Shown one piece after another: positions 33,430 through 35,388 of a DNA stretch of 35,388 nt (its first letter is position 1; each line of letters begins with the position of its first letter). Below the pieces are notes generated by a model. The model worked only from the letters and a program-made list of their open reading frames with translations, was not told where the DNA came from and did no database searches. The stretch is from an uncultured Bacilli bacterium (GTDB lineage: Bacteria; Bacillota_I; Bacilli_A; RF39; UBA660), in NCBI GenBank assembly GCA_947628915.1, contig CANRBR010000006.1, forward strand, positions 1 through 35,388, in the 5' to 3' direction. Both the position numbers and the translations under genes were made by a program.

Positions 33430-34879
33430 TTAAGTCACCCATTCTTTTTACATTTTTAGTTAGATAAGTAGGTCTATTTTTAAGATGTTTTCTTGATAAT
33501 CTAATCACACTATCTTTAAGGCTTCTAACACTTATAGGACTAAATGGAGTAAGGTATGGAGTTCCTAAGCATTCTAGGCTAGATAGTTTAGCAATAAACA
33601 TGATAAATATAAGCATAAATCCTACTATACCCATAAATGTCGCACCTAGTATAAATAATATTCTCCATTCTCTAACTGCATCTATGACATCAACATCGTA
33701 AAATACGAGTTCTGATATAGATGTTGCAGCCACGACTATTATTACAATAGGTGAGACTATTCCAGCCGCAACTGCCGCATCACCTAATATTAACGCCCCA
33801 ACTACATTCATCGCACTTCCTGAAAATGATGGAGAGTGAATATCCGCTTCTCTTAATACTTCAAATGTAAGAACGAACAATAATACCTCTATTGCAGTAG
33901 GGAATGGCACGCCATCTCTTTGAATTGCGACCGATATTAATAACTGGTCTGGTATTATTTCTGGATTGTATGTCATTAATGCTATGTAGAGTGCGGGTGT
34001 GATTAAGGCTATAAAAAAGCAAATTATTCTTATTATTCTTGAAAAAGATATATTAAAAGACTTTTGATAGTTATCTTCAGGTGAATGAATAAAGTCAGTT
34101 AGTACTGCAGGAAGAATTAATACAAAAGGTGTATTTTCAACAAGTATTACAATTTTACCATTTAGTAGTGATGTACACGCTTGATCAGGTCTTTCAGTAC
34201 TTATAACTTTTGGAAAAACTGATTTTTGGTTTTTTTCTATCAACTCTCTTATGTAACCACTATCTATTATTGCATCTATATCAATAGCTTTTAAATCGTC
34301 AAGTATTCTTTGTACTTTCCAGTCTGGTACGATATCTTTTATAAATGCAACTGTAACTTTAGTTTTACTTCTTCTTCCAACTTTAACATCCTCGTACCAC
34401 AAATTTGGGTCCTTAATTCTTTTTCTTATTAAACCTAGATTTTTATTATGATTTTCAGTAAAACTGTCCTTAGGTCCGCGTATAATAGTCTCACTAGTTG
34501 ATTCAACCACACCTCTATCAAGGTTTGCTCTTGTCTCAATTACTATTGCCTTTGTTGAGTTATCTACAACAATTATAGTAAAACCACTAGCTAGATAGTA
34601 AAACATATCTTCATAAGTTTCGCATGTCTTCATGTTACTGTTGTAAATACTGTTTTTAACTTGTTCATAAAACGAATCAAATAATTTTTTTCTGTCCAAA
34701 TTAATAATAGCCTTATTTAAAAAGTCACTTATCTTATCGTCACTACTAACACTCTCTAAAAATATGTATCCAACTCTATAATTCTTTTTTTCAATTAGTC
34801 TAGTTACGATATCGCTACTTTTTCCATTCATCGTATTTATAGTTTCAAATATTTTATTTATATTAGTATCTATTTTCAT
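33410..34879 (-). CDS. GerAA-family germinant receptor subunit
   Basis: RANLDRGVVESTSETIIRGPKDSFTENHNKNLGLIRKRIKDPNL, VENTPFVLILPAVLTDFIHSPEDNYQ, IRIICFFIALITPALYIAL, TFEVLREADIH. Confidence 0.94.
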   Translation of the reverse strand: MKIDTNINKIFETINTMNGKSSDIVTRLIEKKNYRVGYIFLESVSSDDKISDFLNKAIINLDRKKLFDSFYEQVKNSIYNSNMKTCETYEDMFYYLASGFTIIVVDNSTKAIVIETRANLDRGVVESTSETIIRGPKDSFTENHNKNLGLIRKRIKDPNLWYEDVKVGRRSKTKVTVAFIKDIVPDWKVQRILDDLKAIDIDAIIDSGYIRELIEKNQKSVFPKVISTERPDQACTSLLNGKIVILVENTPFVLILPAVLTDFIHSPEDNYQKSFNISFSRIIRIICFFIALITPALYIALMTYNPEIIPDQLLISVAIQRDGVPFPTAIEVLLFVLTFEVLREADIHSPSFSGSAMNVVGALILGDAAVAAGIVSPIVIIVVAATSISELVFYDVDVIDAVREWRILFILGATFMGIVGFMLIFIMFIAKLSSLECLGTPYLTPFSPISVRSLKDSVIRLSRKHLKNRPTYLTKNVKRMGDLNEENNN

Positions 34880-34898
34880 ATACTCACCCTTGTTATTA

Positions 34899-34928
34899 TT
34901 GACAGTTTTAAATAATTTATTATATAAT
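34899..34928 (+). promoter_or_regulatory. Consensus promoter for WG-repeat gene
   Basis: TTGACA (34899-34904), 18-nt spacer, TATAAT (34923-34928), AGGAGG RBS. Confidence 0.85.
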
Positions 34929-34950
34929 AAGTGTGTTATAGGAGGTTTTT

Positions 34951-35388
34951 ATGGATTTTTTAAAATTTGAAGATAGCATAGAAAATAAATATGTAGATAT
35001 TTGGTCTTTTTATGAGGGTTTAGCGAGAGTTAGAAATAGAGAAGGTTTATATGGATTTATAAATAAAGAAGGAAAAGAAATAATCCCTTGTAAGTATAAA
35101 GATGCATCAGATTTTCAAGAAGGATTGGCAGTAGTTCAAAATAAGAAGTATTTATATGGATTTATAAATAATGAAGGTAAAGAAGTAATTCCTTGTAAGT
35201 ATGAATATGCATTAGATTTTCATGAAGGTTTAGCAAGAGTTTTAAATGCAGAAGATTTATATGGATTTATAAATAATGAGGGTAAAGAAGTAATTCCTTG
35301 TAAGTATGAATATGCATCAGATTTTCAAGAAGGATTGGCAGTAGTTCAAAATAAGAAGTATTTATATGGATTTATAAATAATGAAGGT
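34951..35388 (+). CDS. WG-repeat protein (3' truncated by window end)
   Basis: MDFLKFEDSIENKYVDIWSFYEGLARVRNREGLYGFINKEGKEIIPCKYKDASDFQEGLAVVQNKKYLYGFINNEGKEVIPCKY...; open to window end so absent from the track. Confidence 0.9.
   Translation, partial: MDFLKFEDSIENKYVDIWSFYEGLARVRNREGLYGFINKEGKEIIPCKYKDASDFQEGLAVVQNKKYLYGFINNEGKEVIPCKYEYALDFHEGLARVLNAEDLYGFINNEGKEVIPCKYEYASDFQEGLAVVQNKKYLYGFINNEG
35014..35388 (+). repeat. Tandem 105-nt (35-aa) WG-type repeats with 210-nt higher-order period
   Basis: Units begin 35014, 35119, 35224, 35329 (partial). The 60 visible nt of unit 4 are identical to unit 2. Confidence 0.93.

Noticed and set aside
1-35388. Mycoplasma-type genetic code (TGA = Trp)
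   Set aside because: Several clear genes end in TGA (for example 892-894, 12768-12770) and TGG is used for Trp.
35014-35388. CRISPR-like direct repeats
   Set aside because: Periodic repeats are in frame, 105 nt long and encode WG-type protein units, without unique spacers.

Overview
Low-GC window, probably from a monoderm Firmicute/Bacilli-like genome. TGA is used as an ordinary stop, so the code is standard rather than Mycoplasma-type. The first ~21.7 kb is a colinear plus-strand block with two surface machines back to back: (i) a Tad/Flp-type (type IVc) pilus set (CpaB-like, CpaF ATPase, TadB- and TadC-like proteins, small pilin-like proteins, a TadZ/CpaE-like protein with a degraded P-loop), and (ii) a relaxase-free type IV secretion-like set (three nearby VirB2-like two-TM proteins plus a fourth further downstream, VirB6/TrbL-like protein, PrgI-like protein, VirB4 split into two ORFs, a membrane-anchored C39-like cysteine peptidase protein, an LppM-like lipoprotein, an M23 + glucosaminidase-like wall hydrolase, two VirB8-topology proteins, and a VirD4/TraG coupling ATPase). 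Downstream are a rhodanese, RmuC, a YjdF/DUF2238-like membrane protein, RNase R, a CapA-like protein, SmpB, a ferredoxin (minus), a DinJ/YafQ toxin-antitoxin pair (minus), a GerAA-GerAC-GerAB germinant receptor operon (minus), and a truncated WG-repeat protein with an alternating 210-bp super-repeat. I also see many consensus promoters and intrinsic terminators, several fused terminator/promoter elements, and ORF starts that should be moved downstream. No tRNA, rRNA, CRISPR array, transposase or integrase was recognised. All family calls are by eye; no database search was run.
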